In this document: one piece after another, positions 18,404-29,626 of the stretch
Position numbering within the stretch: position 1 is the first letter of the stretch
Layout of the letters: each line of letters begins with the position of its first letter
Assembly (NCBI RefSeq): GCF_003060865.1
Contig: NZ_CP028918.1
Coordinates: 690,001-754,000, forward strand
From: Gemmobacter aquarius
GTDB lineage: Bacteria; Pseudomonadota; Alphaproteobacteria; Rhodobacterales; Rhodobacteraceae
DNA length: 64,000 bases
Direction: 5' to 3'
The notes under the pieces: model-generated
What the model was told of the DNA's origin: nothing
The model's input: only the letters and a program-made list of their open reading frames with translations
Databases searched by the model: none
Translations under genes and position numbers: made by a program

Positions 18404-20134
18404 TCAGCCCTGCTGCCAGGACTTGATCAGCTCGTCATAGGAGATCGTCTCGCCTTGCGGCTTTTCGTTCTCCAGGGGGCCAACCGGCGATCCCGGTTCG
18501 TCGAGCCAGACCTGCGGGTCTTTCTCTTCGTTCAGTTTCGGGCCGATGTCGCCCTGAACGCCCGATTTCTCGATCCGGCTCAGCACTTTTTCCTGCTCGG
18601 CGCAGAGGGCATCGAGCGCTTCCTGCGGGGTCTTGTCACCCGACATTGCGTCGCCGATGTTCTGCCACCACAGCTGGGCCATCTTCGGATAATCCGGGAT
18701 GTTGGTGCCGGTGGGCGACCATGCAACGCGGGCGGGCGAGCGGTAGAACTCGACCAGACCGCCAAGCTTGTTCGCACGGTCCGTGAAGGACTGGTGCTGG
18801 ATCGTCGACTCGCGGATGAAGGTCAGGCCGGTATGGGCCTTCTTCACGTCGATCGTCTTCGAGGTCACGAACTGCGCGTAAAGCCATGCGGCCTGTGCGC
18901 GGTCCACCGGGGTGGACTGCATCAGCGTCCACGAACCCACGTCCTGATAGCCGACCTTGGTGCCTTCGGTCCAGTAAGCGCCGTGCGGCGAGGGGGCCAT
19001 GCGCCACTTGGGCGTGCCGTCCTCGTTCATCACGGGCGTTCCCGGTTCGACCGAAGCTGCGGTAAAGGCGGTGTACCAGAACATCTGCTGCGCGATGGCG
19101 CCCTGTGCGGGAACCGGACCGGCTTCGCCGAAGGTCATGCCCATCGCTTCCGGGGGCGTGTACTTCTTCAGCCAGTCGATCGCCTTGGTCACGGCGTAAA
19201 CGGCTGCCGCGTCGTTGGTGGCACCGCCACGCGCGACGCAAGACCCGACGGGTTGCGACTGTTCGTTGACGCGGACGCCCCATTCATCGACCGGAAGGCC
19301 GTTCGGTTCGCCCTTGTCGCCCATGCCGGCCATCGACATCCACGCGTCGGTGTAGCGCCAGCCAAGCGACGGGTCCTTCTTGCCGTAGTCCATGTTGCCA
19401 TAGACGCCGGTGGCAGGCCCGCCCATGTAGGACATGTCGCGTCCGGTGAAGAACTCGGCGATGTCTTCATAAGCCGACCAGTTCAGCGGAACGCCAAGAT
19501 CGTAGCCGTATTTGGCCTTGAAGTCGTCTTTGGTCTTGGCGTCGTTGAACCAGTCGTAGCGGAACCAGTAAAGGTTCGCGAACTGCTGGTCGGGAAGCTG
19601 GTAAAGCTTTCCGTCGGGCGCAGTCGTGAACTTCGTGCCGATGAAATCGGGCAGGTCGAGGGTCGGGCTGGTGACGGCAGCGCCTTCGCCAGCCATCCAG
19701 TCGGTCAGGTTGCGGACCTGCTGGTAGCGCCAGTGGGTGCCGATCAGGTCAGAGTCGTTGACATAGGCGTCGTAGATGTTCTCGCCCGACTGCATCTGCG
19801 TCTGCAGCTTTTCGACGACGTCGCCTTCGCCGATCAGATCATGGGTGATCTTGATGCCGGTGATTGCGGTAAAGGCCGGAGCCAGCACCTTGGATTCGTA
19901 TTCGTGGGTGGCGATGGTTTCGGACACCACCTTGATATCCATGCCGGCATAGGGTTTCGCGGCATCGACGAACCATTGCATCTCGGCTTCCTGATCGGCG
20001 CGGCTCAGGGTCGAAAGGTCGCCGATTTCAGAGTCGAGAAAGGCCTTGGCGGCCTCCATGTCGGCCCAAGCGGGGACCGAACCCATCGCCATCATCGCAA
20101 GCGCGAGGGCGGTGGACGTGTAACGAAGTCTCAT
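18404..20134 (-). CDS. glpV: Glycerol ABC transporter periplasmic binding protein
   Basis: A 576-residue protein, unusually long for a binding protein but normal for the glycerol GlpV type. Residues 1-24 are a Sec signal peptide (ALALAMMAMGSVPAWA, cleaved before DMEA). The mature protein has the family features EAEMQWFVDAAKPYAGMDI and the DLIGEGDVVEKLQTQMQSGE segment typical of sugar-type solute-binding proteins. It would bind glycerol in the periplasm and deliver it to GlpPQST. The frame reaches upstream to 20566, but the ATG at 20134 follows a GGAGGAG site and opens the signal peptide. Confidence 0.93.
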   Translation of the reverse strand: MRLRYTSTALALAMMAMGSVPAWADMEAAKAFLDSEIGDLSTLSRADQEAEMQWFVDAAKPYAGMDIKVVSETIATHEYESKVLAPAFTAITGIKITHDLIGEGDVVEKLQTQMQSGENIYDAYVNDSDLIGTHWRYQQVRNLTDWMAGEGAAVTSPTLDLPDFIGTKFTTAPDGKLYQLPDQQFANLYWFRYDWFNDAKTKDDFKAKYGYDLGVPLNWSAYEDIAEFFTGRDMSYMGGPATGVYGNMDYGKKDPSLGWRYTDAWMSMAGMGDKGEPNGLPVDEWGVRVNEQSQPVGSCVARGGATNDAAAVYAVTKAIDWLKKYTPPEAMGMTFGEAGPVPAQGAIAQQMFWYTAFTAASVEPGTPVMNEDGTPKWRMAPSPHGAYWTEGTKVGYQDVGSWTLMQSTPVDRAQAAWLYAQFVTSKTIDVKKAHTGLTFIRESTIQHQSFTDRANKLGGLVEFYRSPARVAWSPTGTNIPDYPKMAQLWWQNIGDAMSGDKTPQEALDALCAEQEKVLSRIEKSGVQGDIGPKLNEEKDPQVWLDEPGSPVGPLENEKPQGETISYDELIKSWQQG

Positions 20135-20226
20135 TTTGTAGTCTCCTCCCAGAGTTGATTTCGACTTCAGATTGCCTTGGGTGCAACGGCCATCCTGTGA
20201 CCGCGACACCAAGGGGTCTTTCCCGT

Positions 20227-20628
20227 CTAGACCCAGCGGAACACCGCAACGGCATAGACGAGGCAGAGGGCCAGCGCCCACACGAGCGTGGGGCCAACGA
20301 AGAAGAGCCAGGCCAGATTGATGAAGGCCGAGCCCAAGAGCGTGATGAACAGCCGGTCGCCGCGGGTCGTCTCGATCCGCAGGATGCCGGTGCGCGGGGT
20401 TTCGGGGTAGCGGATCGCCAGCAGGGTAAATGTGATAAGCAGCGTGGCGATGACAAAGAAGAACAACGCGACAGGGAAGGTCCATGCCATCCAGCCGCCC
20501 TCGATCATCGGATCGAACCAGAGAAATCCGCTCTCGTCTCGCGGCGTGGCATAGACGAGACCGCAAAGGATCGCCGCCATGACAAGGGCCGTGGCGATAT
20601 AGATCGTGTTCCAGCGGGTTCCGGTCAT
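20227..20628 (-). CDS. glpU: DUF2160 membrane protein of the glycerol transporter
   Basis: A 133-residue integral membrane protein with about four helices, the second in a GGWMAWTFPVALFFF segment that marks DUF2160. In rhizobia this protein, GlpU, is encoded with the glycerol ABC genes; its exact role is unknown. Here it lies between the permease glpQ (one base upstream) and the binding-protein gene glpV. The ATG at 20628 was chosen because it directly follows the glpQ stop and starts the hydrophobic part. Confidence 0.9.
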   Translation of the reverse strand: MTGTRWNTIYIATALVMAAILCGLVYATPRDESGFLWFDPMIEGGWMAWTFPVALFFFVIATLLITFTLLAIRYPETPRTGILRIETTRGDRLFITLLGSAFINLAWLFFVGPTLVWALALCLVYAVAVFRWV

Positions 20629-20629
20629 G

Positions 20630-21433
<804 letters not shown>

Positions 21434-21435
21434 GG

Positions 21436-22308
21436 TTATCTCCCCTCGGCTTTGTCTAGGTTGGTCATGACGGTGTAGAACACCCAACTGACGAGCAGGA
21501 TCACAAGGAAATACATGATCGAGAAGGCGGCAGCGGGGCCGAGGTCGAATTGACCGATGGCCATTTTGACAAGGTCGATCGACAGGAAGGTGGTCGAGTT
21601 GCCGGGGCCGCCGCCTGTCAGCACGAAAGGCTCGGTATAGATCATGAAGCTGTCCATAAAGCGCAGCAGCACGGCGATCAGCAGCACGCCCGCCATCTTG
21701 GGCAGTTCGATGTAGCGGAACACACCCCAGCGGCTGGCCTGGTCGACGCGGGCGGCCTGATAATAGGCTTGCGGGATGGATTGCAGGCCCGCGTAGCACA
21801 AAAGCGCGATAAGCGAGGTCCAGTGCCAGACGTCCATCACGATGATCGTAACCCAAGCGTCGAGCGCGTCGTTGGTGTAGTTGTAATCGATGCCGGCAAG
21901 CGCAAGCGTGTGGCCCAGAAGCCCGATGTCGACGCGGCCGAAGATCTGCCAGATGGTGCCGACCACGTTAAAAGGGATCAGCAGCGGCAGCGACATGAGC
22001 ACAAGGCAGAGCGAAGCCCAAGCGCCCTTTTTCGGCATGTTGAGCGCGATGTAGATGCCCAAGGGAACCTCGATCGCAAGGATTATGCCGGAAAACAGGA
22101 TCTGGCGGCCAAGCGCGGCGTGCAGTCGGTCGGATGTCACCATCTCTTCGAACCATGCAAGACCGTTCCAGAAGAACTGGTTGTCGCCGAAGGTGTCGTT
22201 GACCGAATAGTTGACCACGGTCATCAAGGGGATGATCGCGGAAAAGGCCACCACGACCAGCACGGGCAGGACGAGGAACCACGCCTTGTTGTTGACTGTC
22301 TTGTCCAT
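21436..22308 (-). CDS. glpP: Glycerol ABC transporter permease
   Basis: A 290-residue inner-membrane permease of the MalF type with six predicted helices. The coupling helix lies in AARVDQASRWGVFRYIELPK. The first helix (residues 9-31) is followed by a short periplasmic loop with the NYSVNDTFGDNQFFW segment. Together with GlpQ it forms the transmembrane part of the glycerol importer. It is separated from glpT by two bases and from glpQ by two bases. A paralogue is at 51444-52316. Confidence 0.94.
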   Translation of the reverse strand: MDKTVNNKAWFLVLPVLVVVAFSAIIPLMTVVNYSVNDTFGDNQFFWNGLAWFEEMVTSDRLHAALGRQILFSGIILAIEVPLGIYIALNMPKKGAWASLCLVLMSLPLLIPFNVVGTIWQIFGRVDIGLLGHTLALAGIDYNYTNDALDAWVTIIVMDVWHWTSLIALLCYAGLQSIPQAYYQAARVDQASRWGVFRYIELPKMAGVLLIAVLLRFMDSFMIYTEPFVLTGGGPGNSTTFLSIDLVKMAIGQFDLGPAAAFSIMYFLVILLVSWVFYTVMTNLDKAEGR

Positions 22309-22310
22309 GG

Positions 22311-23390
<1,080 letters not shown>

Positions 23391-23401
23391 GTCGTTTCCC
23401 C

Positions 23402-24490
23402 TTATGCCGCTGTCGCGTAGGATGCGGGGGCGGCGAGGCGACCCGATGCGTCGAAGATATAGGCATGCGCGGGGTCGAGAAAGAGGCTGATCTGCTTGCC
23501 GCCCGCAAGGTCATGCACCCCGTGGACGAGTGCGACCCATTTCTCGGTGCCGTGCATCAGGTGGAGGAAGGTTTCCGACCCCGTGATCTCGGTCACGCCG
23601 AGGGTGCAGGGAAATTCCACCGCCGTGCCGAACTGGGCGTTCAGGTGCAGGTGGTTGGCGCGGAAGCCTGCGGTGTAGCGGCCATCGGGCAGGGTGGCGA
23701 GCAGGCCGGTCGCGGGCGCGCTGGCGCTGCCGCCGAAATCTATGCGCCCGCCTTGCTTGACGCAGGGGGTAAAGTTCATCGGCGGGTCGCTGAACACGCG
23801 GGCGGTGGTGGCATCGGCAGGGTGGCGGTAGACGTGGGGGGTGGGGCCGAATTGGGTGACTCGGCCTTCCCACAGTGTGGCGGTGTTGCCGCCCAGAAGC
23901 AGGGCTTCTTCGGGTTCGGTGGTGGCATAGACGAAGATCGCGCCGGATTCCTCGAAGATGCGGGGGATTTCGGCGCGCAACTCCTCGCGCAGTTTGTAGT
24001 CGAGGTTGGCGAGCGGCTCGTCGAGCAGCACGAGCCCCGCGCCCTTGACCAAAGCCCGCGCAAGCGCGCAACGCTGTTGCTGGCCGCCCGACAGTTCCAG
24101 CGGTTTGCGGCCAAGCATCGGGGTCAGCTTCAGCATCTCGGCGGTCTCGCGCACGGCGCGGTCGACCTCGGCTTTCGATTTGCCCATCAGGCGCATGGGC
24201 GAGGCTATGTTGTCGTAAACGCTCATCGCGGGGTAGTTGATGAACTGCTGATAGACCATCGCGACCTTGCGGTCCTGCACGCGCTGGCCGGTCACATCGG
24301 CCCCGTGCCACAGGATGCGACCGCCCGTAGGCACATCAAGCCCCGCCATCAGCCGCATGAGCGAGGTCTTGCCCGACAGGGTTGGCCCCAGCAGCACGTT
24401 CATCGTGCCCTTTTCAAGGGTCAGGGTCGTCGGGTGGATGTGCACCTGCCCCTTGACCGTCCTGCCGACAGAGTGAAGTTCCAGCGCCAT
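23402..24490 (-). CDS. glpS: Glycerol ABC transporter ATP-binding protein
   Basis: A 362-residue ATPase. Walker A is GPTLSGKTSLM; the C-loop is a regular LSGGQQQRCALARAL; Walker B is LVLLDEPLANLD. The switch histidine is absent: where a normal ATPase has THDQ, this one reads YATTEPEEAL. The C-terminal domain again looks TOBE-like. The frame continues upstream to 24784, but the ATG at 24490 overlaps the glpD stop as TGATG, showing translational coupling, and starts the family N-terminus MALELHSVGRTVKGQ. Confidence 0.93.
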   Translation of the reverse strand: MALELHSVGRTVKGQVHIHPTTLTLEKGTMNVLLGPTLSGKTSLMRLMAGLDVPTGGRILWHGADVTGQRVQDRKVAMVYQQFINYPAMSVYDNIASPMRLMGKSKAEVDRAVRETAEMLKLTPMLGRKPLELSGGQQQRCALARALVKGAGLVLLDEPLANLDYKLREELRAEIPRIFEESGAIFVYATTEPEEALLLGGNTATLWEGRVTQFGPTPHVYRHPADATTARVFSDPPMNFTPCVKQGGRIDFGGSASAPATGLLATLPDGRYTAGFRANHLHLNAQFGTAVEFPCTLGVTEITGSETFLHLMHGTEKWVALVHGVHDLAGGKQISLFLDPAHAYIFDASGRLAAPASYATAA

Positions 24491-26100
24491 CAAACCCTCA
24501 TCTCGCTGGGGCTGGTCGCCCCGTCTTTCGCTTCGCTGCCCTGCGCTTGCAGCATGTAAGCGTCGAGGGCTGCGATCTGTTCCGTGGTCAGGCGCAGGCC
24601 AAGCTTGGTGCGGCGCCAGACGATATCGGCGGCGGCGCGGGCAAATTCGTGGCGCATCAGCCAAAGGACTTCGGCCTCGGTCAGGGTGGCGCCGAAATCG
24701 CGGCCAAGGTCGGCGGCAGATTTTGCGCGGCCAAGCAGGGTGGCGGCTTCGGTGCCATAGGCGCGGATCAGGCGGGCGGCCCAATAGTCGGAAAGGTAGG
24801 GGTGCGCCCGTTTCAGCGCGGCGGTCAGGGTGGCCGCACCGTCGACCGGAAAATCACCGCCGGGAAGGGCAACGCGGGCGGTCCAGGGGGCCTTGGCCTG
24901 CGGGAAGAACGGCGTCAGCTTTTCCAGCGCCGATTCGGCAAGGCGGCGATAGGTGGTGATCTTGCCGCCAAAGACATTCAGCAGCGGCGCGCCGTTTTCA
25001 TCGAGCGACAGCACATAGTCGCGCGTGGCGGCGGTCGCGGATTTCGCACCGTCGTTATATAGCGGACGGACGCCGGAATAGGTCCAGACCACATCGTCTT
25101 GGGTCACCGGCTTGGCGAAATACTGGCTGGCGAAATCAAGCAGGTAATCGCGTTCTTCCGGCGTGCAGACGGCGTCTTTGGGCGCGCCCTGATGGTCTTT
25201 GTCGGTGGTGCCGATCAGGGTGAAATCCTGCTCGTAGGGGATGGCAAAGATGATGCGCCCGTCGGTGCCCTGAAAGAAATAGCAGCGGTCGTGGTCGTAG
25301 AGTTTTTTGGTGACGATGTGTGATCCGCGCACAAGGCGGACGCCTTCGGACGAGTTAATGCGGGCGACGTTGCGGATGATGTCTTCGACCCACGGCCCGC
25401 CTGCGTTCACCAAAGCGCGGGCATGGTGGGTCTGGGTGCCATGCGGGCCGCTGGTGGCTATGGTCCAATGGCCGTTCGTGCGGGCGGCGCTGGTCACGCG
25501 GGTGCGGGTCATCACCTTGGCGCCGCGCAGCGCGGCATCGCGGGCGTTCAGCGAGACGAGCTTGGCATCCTCGATCCAGCAGTCTGAATATTCATAGGCA
25601 TGGGCGAACCGCTTTTGCAGCGGCGCGCCTGCGGCATCGGTGCTCAGGTCCAGCGTGCGGGTGGCGGGCAGGAATTTGCGCCCCCCCAGCGTGTCGTAAA
25701 GGAACAGACCAAGCCGGATCAGCCATGCGGGCCGGCGGCCCTTCATCCACGGCATGACGGTGGCAAGCAGGCGGCCTGTGGGCGTGTCGCCTTCGAAGCG
25801 CATGTCGGGGTGGTAGGGCAGCACGAAGCGCATCGGCCACGAGATATGGGGCATGGCGGTCAGCAGGGTCTCGCGTTCTTCCAGCGCCTCGCGCACCAGA
25901 CGGAATTCGAAGTACTCCAGATACCGCAAGCCCCCGTGGAACAGCTTGGTCGAGGCCGAGGAGGTGGCCGAAGCCAGGTCGTTCTGTTCGGCCAGGATCA
26001 CCGACATGCCACGACCCGTAGCGTCACGGGCAATGCCGCAGCCGTTGATGCCGCCCCCGATGATGAAAAGGTCCGCCAGTGGCGGTTCGGTCGTGGTCAC
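24490..26100 (-). CDS. glpD: Aerobic glycerol-3-phosphate dehydrogenase
   Basis: A 536-residue FAD enzyme at the inner membrane face that oxidises glycerol 3-phosphate to dihydroxyacetone phosphate and feeds electrons to quinone. The N-terminal FAD site is LFIIGGGINGCGIARDATGR; other conserved segments are TSSASTKLFHGGLRYLE and TYSGVRPLYNDGAKSA. The GTG at 26100 follows a GGAGG site by eight bases and sits just before the FAD strand; the frame extends to 26154 without support. It is the first gene of the glp operon, divergent from glpR. Confidence 0.96.
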   Translation of the reverse strand: MTTTEPPLADLFIIGGGINGCGIARDATGRGMSVILAEQNDLASATSSASTKLFHGGLRYLEYFEFRLVREALEERETLLTAMPHISWPMRFVLPYHPDMRFEGDTPTGRLLATVMPWMKGRRPAWLIRLGLFLYDTLGGRKFLPATRTLDLSTDAAGAPLQKRFAHAYEYSDCWIEDAKLVSLNARDAALRGAKVMTRTRVTSAARTNGHWTIATSGPHGTQTHHARALVNAGGPWVEDIIRNVARINSSEGVRLVRGSHIVTKKLYDHDRCYFFQGTDGRIIFAIPYEQDFTLIGTTDKDHQGAPKDAVCTPEERDYLLDFASQYFAKPVTQDDVVWTYSGVRPLYNDGAKSATAATRDYVLSLDENGAPLLNVFGGKITTYRRLAESALEKLTPFFPQAKAPWTARVALPGGDFPVDGAATLTAALKRAHPYLSDYWAARLIRAYGTEAATLLGRAKSAADLGRDFGATLTEAEVLWLMRHEFARAAADIVWRRTKLGLRLTTEQIAALDAYMLQAQGSEAKDGATSPSEMRV

Positions 26101-26160
26101 GCAGGTTTCCTCCCTAGCGCTGCCAACGTGGTCCGATTCGCGTCGTCTGGTCAACTATTT

Positions 26161-26198
26161 TATTCGTTTATGCGCGATTCGGAAAAAAAGCGAACATT
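26161..26198. promoter_or_regulatory. Candidate GlpR operator region between glpD and glpR
   Basis: In the 267-base gap between the divergent glpD and glpR starts there is an AT-rich stretch with three TTCG-type half sites. The last, agcgaacatt at 26189-26198, is one mismatch from the reverse of the E. coli GlpR half site WATGTTCGWT. The stretch lies 61-98 bases upstream of glpD. Assignment is by consensus from memory. Confidence 0.4.
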
Positions 26199-26367
26199 TA
26201 CGCAGGTGCAGCATCGGTAAGCGATTGAAATCAGGGATGTGCGAGGCGTGCCGCACAGTTTCGCGCTGCGCTGCAGCGTAGGCTGCGCCGCGTTTTTCCC
26301 GCTTGATCGCTTGGCTGGCTTGGCGGAATGTCGGGAACACGGGCGGTGTAAAAACGAAAGAAAGGGA

Positions 26368-27141
26368 ATGTCGGTGGCGCTGAGTTTCCGGCAAAGCGAA
26401 ATCCTCGAACTCGCCCGCGCCGAGGGGCGGGTGGTGGTCGAAGACCTCGCGCAGCGGTTCGACGTGACCTTGCAGACGATCCGGCGCGACCTGACGGAAC
26501 TGGCCGATTCAGGGCATCTCGACCGCGTGCATGGCGGGGCCGTGCCGAAAACCGGCGTGTCGAACCTTGGATATGACCAGCGGCGGCGGATGAACGAAGG
26601 CGCCAAGGCTGCGATCGCGCGCGATTGTGCGGCGGCGCTGCCCGACAATTGTTCGATCATCCTGAACCTTGGCACCACGACCGAAGCCGTGGCGCAGGAA
26701 TTGCTGCACCACAGGAACATCACAGTGGTGACGAACAACATGAACGTGGCGAACACCTTGGTCGCCAATCCGGGATGCGAGATCATGGTGGCGGGCGGGG
26801 CCTTGCGCCGGTCGGATGGCGGGCTGGTGGGGGAATTGACCACGCAGTTCTTCGAACAGTTCAAGGTCGATTACGCGGTGATCGGGGTTTCCGCGCTGGA
26901 CCGCGACGGCGATCTGCTCGACTTCGATCTGGCCGAGGTCAGGGTGTCCAAGGCGATCATCCGCCAGGCGCGGCAGACGTTTCTGGTGTGCGACCATTCC
27001 AAGCTGGACCGTTCGGCCCCGGCCAAGCTGGCGTCACTGGCCGAGATAACGTCGCTCTTCACCGATGCGCCCTTGCCGCCCGATCTGGCGCGCAAATGCG
27101 CTGAATGGGGCACCAACGTCAAAGTGGCGGGGCCTGCCTGA
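26368..27141 (+). CDS. glpR: DeoR-family repressor of the glycerol regulon
   Basis: A 257-residue DNA-binding repressor. Residues 6-60 form the DeoR helix-turn-helix, with RFDVTLQTIRRDLTELADSG; the rest is the sugar-phosphate-sensing domain, with the NLGTTTEAVAQELL and DYAVIGVSALDRDGDLLDFD segments. In this family glycerol 3-phosphate releases the repressor. It is divergent from glpD, the usual arrangement for self-contained control. The frame opens upstream at 26239, but the ATG at 26368 has an AAGGGA site and matches the family start. Confidence 0.93.
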   Translation: MSVALSFRQSEILELARAEGRVVVEDLAQRFDVTLQTIRRDLTELADSGHLDRVHGGAVPKTGVSNLGYDQRRRMNEGAKAAIARDCAAALPDNCSIILNLGTTTEAVAQELLHHRNITVVTNNMNVANTLVANPGCEIMVAGGALRRSDGGLVGELTTQFFEQFKVDYAVIGVSALDRDGDLLDFDLAEVRVSKAIIRQARQTFLVCDHSKLDRSAPAKLASLAEITSLFTDAPLPPDLARKCAEWGTNVKVAGPA

Positions 27142-27186
27142 GACCAAGGCTTTCCTGACCGTTCCGGCTGTGGCTATGATGCGGCC

Positions 27187-28089
27187 ATGGCTTTCACCCT
27201 GCGACAGCTTCAATTCTTCATCGCTGCAGCCGAGGCCGGTTCGGTGTCAAGCGCCGCGCGGGCCCTGTCGATCTCGCAATCCTCGGTGACGGAAGCGATC
27301 CGCGCGCTGGAAAGCGACCTTGGCGTGACGCTCTTCGACCGGCAGGCGCGGGGCCTTCTGATCACGCACAAGGGCAGCGCCTTTCTGCGCCACGCGCGGC
27401 AAATCCTGTCGGATGTGGCAACCGCCCGCTCGTCGTTCCGGCAAGAGGCCGAGGAAACCACCGGCCGCCTGTCGTTGGGGGTGACGCAGCTCGTGGCGGG
27501 CTATGTGCTGTCGGACATATTGCAACGCTTCCGCCGCGCCTTTCCGCAGGTGGAACTGAACGTGATCGAGGACACCGGCGAATACTTGCAACACCTGCTG
27601 GTCGGCGGCGAGATCGATGTCGCGGTGTTGCTGACATCTTCGGTCCGCGACCGGCTTGCGCTCTATGTCGAGACGCTGCTCGTCTCGCCCTACCGGCTTT
27701 GGCTGCCGCTGGGCCATGCGCTGGCCCAGCAAGAGGCGATCCAGCTTGACGAACTTGCAGGCCTGCCCCTGATCCAGCTTATGGTGGACGAGATCGAGGA
27801 GTCGACCCGTCGCCTGACCGCAGCCTTGCCGGTCAAGCCGCAGGTCGCCTTTCGCACGCGGTCGGTCGAGGCGGTGCGCTCGCTCGTGGCCACCGGGGCG
27901 GGGCTCGCCATATTGCCCAGCCTCGTCTACCGCCCGTGGTCTCTCGAAGGTGACCGGATCGAAATCCGCGATGTGTCCGGCGATCTGCCTTCGGTGCAGG
28001 TCGGCCTTGCGTGGCGGCGCGGTGCGCCCCTCTCGCCGTCCGCCCTCAACTTCGTCCGCTCGGCGCAAACTGCGGTGTCTGAGCGCTGA
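27187..28089 (+). CDS. LysR-family transcriptional regulator
   Basis: A 300-residue regulator. Residues 3-62 are the LysR winged helix-turn-helix, with FFIAAAEAGSVSSAARALS and SQSSVTEAIRALESDLGV; residues 90-290 are the effector domain, with the hinge at about 88. It precedes and runs in the same direction as the polyamine-type transport operon, from which it is separated by 257 bases; it may control those genes, but control of a distant target cannot be excluded. Effector unknown. Confidence 0.9.
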   Translation: MAFTLRQLQFFIAAAEAGSVSSAARALSISQSSVTEAIRALESDLGVTLFDRQARGLLITHKGSAFLRHARQILSDVATARSSFRQEAEETTGRLSLGVTQLVAGYVLSDILQRFRRAFPQVELNVIEDTGEYLQHLLVGGEIDVAVLLTSSVRDRLALYVETLLVSPYRLWLPLGHALAQQEAIQLDELAGLPLIQLMVDEIEESTRRLTAALPVKPQVAFRTRSVEAVRSLVATGAGLAILPSLVYRPWSLEGDRIEIRDVSGDLPSVQVGLAWRRGAPLSPSALNFVRSAQTAVSER

Positions 28090-28096
28090 TCCAGCC

Positions 28097-28119
28097 GTTT
28101 CACCTTTGCTCAAATACTC
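28097..28119. repeat. 23-bp dispersed repeat, copy 2
   Basis: Identical to 16649-16671. It lies 7 bases after the LysR stop codon. The surrounding gap to 28346 holds no gene; it is rich in short inverted G/C repeats, including a gatgccccccgagggcgggg stretch. Confidence 0.75.
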
Positions 28120-28346
28120 ACGGCGCAACGGTGTGCGCCAAACTGCCCGCAGGCTCCGTTCCGCGGCAGCCCGCCCGAGCGGGGGCTCGATGCCCCCCGA
28201 GGGCGGGGCCCTGTTCGAGCCATCGGAAAAACCGATACCGCCTATCCCCCTTTTGATATTGCGAAAGGACCGCTGCGCTATACGCTCTCGAAATGACCGG
28301 AAAACCGGCGTCGCACCACTGCGCTACTCACAGGGAGTTTTGCCTC

Positions 28347-29513
28347 ATGACTGCACGACAGATCACGAAACAGCTTTCCACCGCCGCGCTCGCCCTTCTT
28401 ACCGGCCTGTCCCCAGCCCTTGCACAGATGACCGAAGTGGGGCCGGGCGAAGGTGAACTCTCCATCGTCGCATGGGCGGGCTATGTCGAACGCGGCGAGA
28501 CCGACAAGGCCTTCGACTGGGTCACGAAATTCGAGGCCGATACGGGATGCAAGGTGTCGGTCAAGACCGCCAATACCTCGGACGAGATGGTCGCGCTGAT
28601 GAACGAGGGCGGCTTCGACCTTGTGACGGCCAGCGGAGACGCCTCGCTGCGGCTGATCGCGGGCGGGCGCGTGCAGGAAATCAACAAGGACCTGATCCCG
28701 TCTTGGTCGACCATCGACCCCCGCCTGCAAGATGCCGGCTGGCACACGGTCGACGGCAAGCATTACGGCGTGCCCTACATGTGGGGCCCGAACGTGCTGA
28801 TGTACAACACCGAGGTGTTCAAAGAGCCGCCGACAAGCTGGAACGTGGTGTTCGAAAAGATGGACCTGCCCGACGGCAAGTCGAACGAGGGCCGCGTGCA
28901 GGCCTATGACGGGCCGATCCACATCGCCGATGCCGCGCAATACCTGATGTTCCACAAGCCGGAACTGGGGATCAAATCGCCCTATGAATTGAACGAGGAC
29001 CAGTACAAGGCCGCGCTCGACCTGTTGCGCGTGCAGCGCACACTTGCCAGCCGCTACTGGCACGATGCTTTCATCCAGATCGACGATTTCAAGAACGAAG
29101 GCGTCGTCGCGTCGGGGTCCTGGCCGTTCCAGGTCAACCTGCTGAAGGCAGATGGCCAGCCCGTCGCCTCGACCATCCCGCAGGAAGGCGCGACGGGTTG
29201 GGCCGATACCACGATGCTGCATGTCGACAGCAAGCATCCGAATTGCGCCTACAAGTGGTTCGACCACCAGTTGTCGTCCAACCTGCAATCCGACCTGTCG
29301 GTCTGGTTCGGCGCGAACCCGTCGGTTCCTGCTGCTTGCACCGACGGGCGGGGCATGCAGACCGCCGAGGGCTGCACGGCCAACGGGCTGGATGATTTCG
29401 ACAAGATCCGGTTCTGGACCACGCCGGTGTCGAATTGCAGCCAGGGCGAGGGGGCTTGCGTGCCCTATTACCGCTGGGTTTCGGATTACATCGGCGTCAT
29501 CGGCGGCCGCTGA
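28347..29513 (+). CDS. Polyamine-type ABC transporter binding protein (PotD/PotF-like)
   Basis: A 388-residue periplasmic protein. A Sec signal peptide covers residues 1-27 ([15 protein letters not shown]). The mature N-terminus [18 protein letters not shown] and the [20 protein letters not shown] and [20 protein letters not shown] segments are typical of spermidine/putrescine-binding proteins. It would capture a polyamine or related cation in the periplasm. It is the first gene of an operon with an ATPase, two permeases and an aldehyde dehydrogenase. The ATG at 28347 was chosen because it opens the signal peptide; an upstream in-frame start at 28293 is less likely. Confidence 0.9.
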   Translation: MTARQITKQLSTAALALLTGLSPALAQMTEVGPGEGELSIVAWAGYVERGETDKAFDWVTKFEADTGCKVSVKTANTSDEMVALMNEGGFDLVTASGDASLRLIAGGRVQEINKDLIPSWSTIDPRLQDAGWHTVDGKHYGVPYMWGPNVLMYNTEVFKEPPTSWNVVFEKMDLPDGKSNEGRVQAYDGPIHIADAAQYLMFHKPELGIKSPYELNEDQYKAALDLLRVQRTLASRYWHDAFIQIDDFKNEGVVASGSWPFQVNLLKADGQPVASTIPQEGATGWADTTMLHVDSKHPNCAYKWFDHQLSSNLQSDLSVWFGANPSVPAACTDGRGMQTAEGCTANGLDDFDKIRFWTTPVSNCSQGEGACVPYYRWVSDYIGVIGGR

Positions 29514-29514
29514 C

Positions 29515-29565
29515 GGTGGGTGAACCCGCGGCTCCGGCAAGACCGGAGCCGCAGAACCACCCACC
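29515..29565 (+). terminator. Long compound hairpin after the binding-protein gene
   Basis: An inner 10-bp stem (gcggctccgg at 29528-29537 with ccggagccgc at 29543-29552) is framed by an outer 8-bp stem (ggtgggtg at 29515-29522 with cacccacc at 29558-29565). It begins two bases after the stop codon. It likely protects the binding-protein message and attenuates read-through into the ATPase gene. Confidence 0.8.
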
Positions 29566-29626
29566 CTACCATCTACCGCAGGATGCGCGGTCCCCGCGCA
29601 TCGTCCCTTTCACATGTGGTCTGCCG

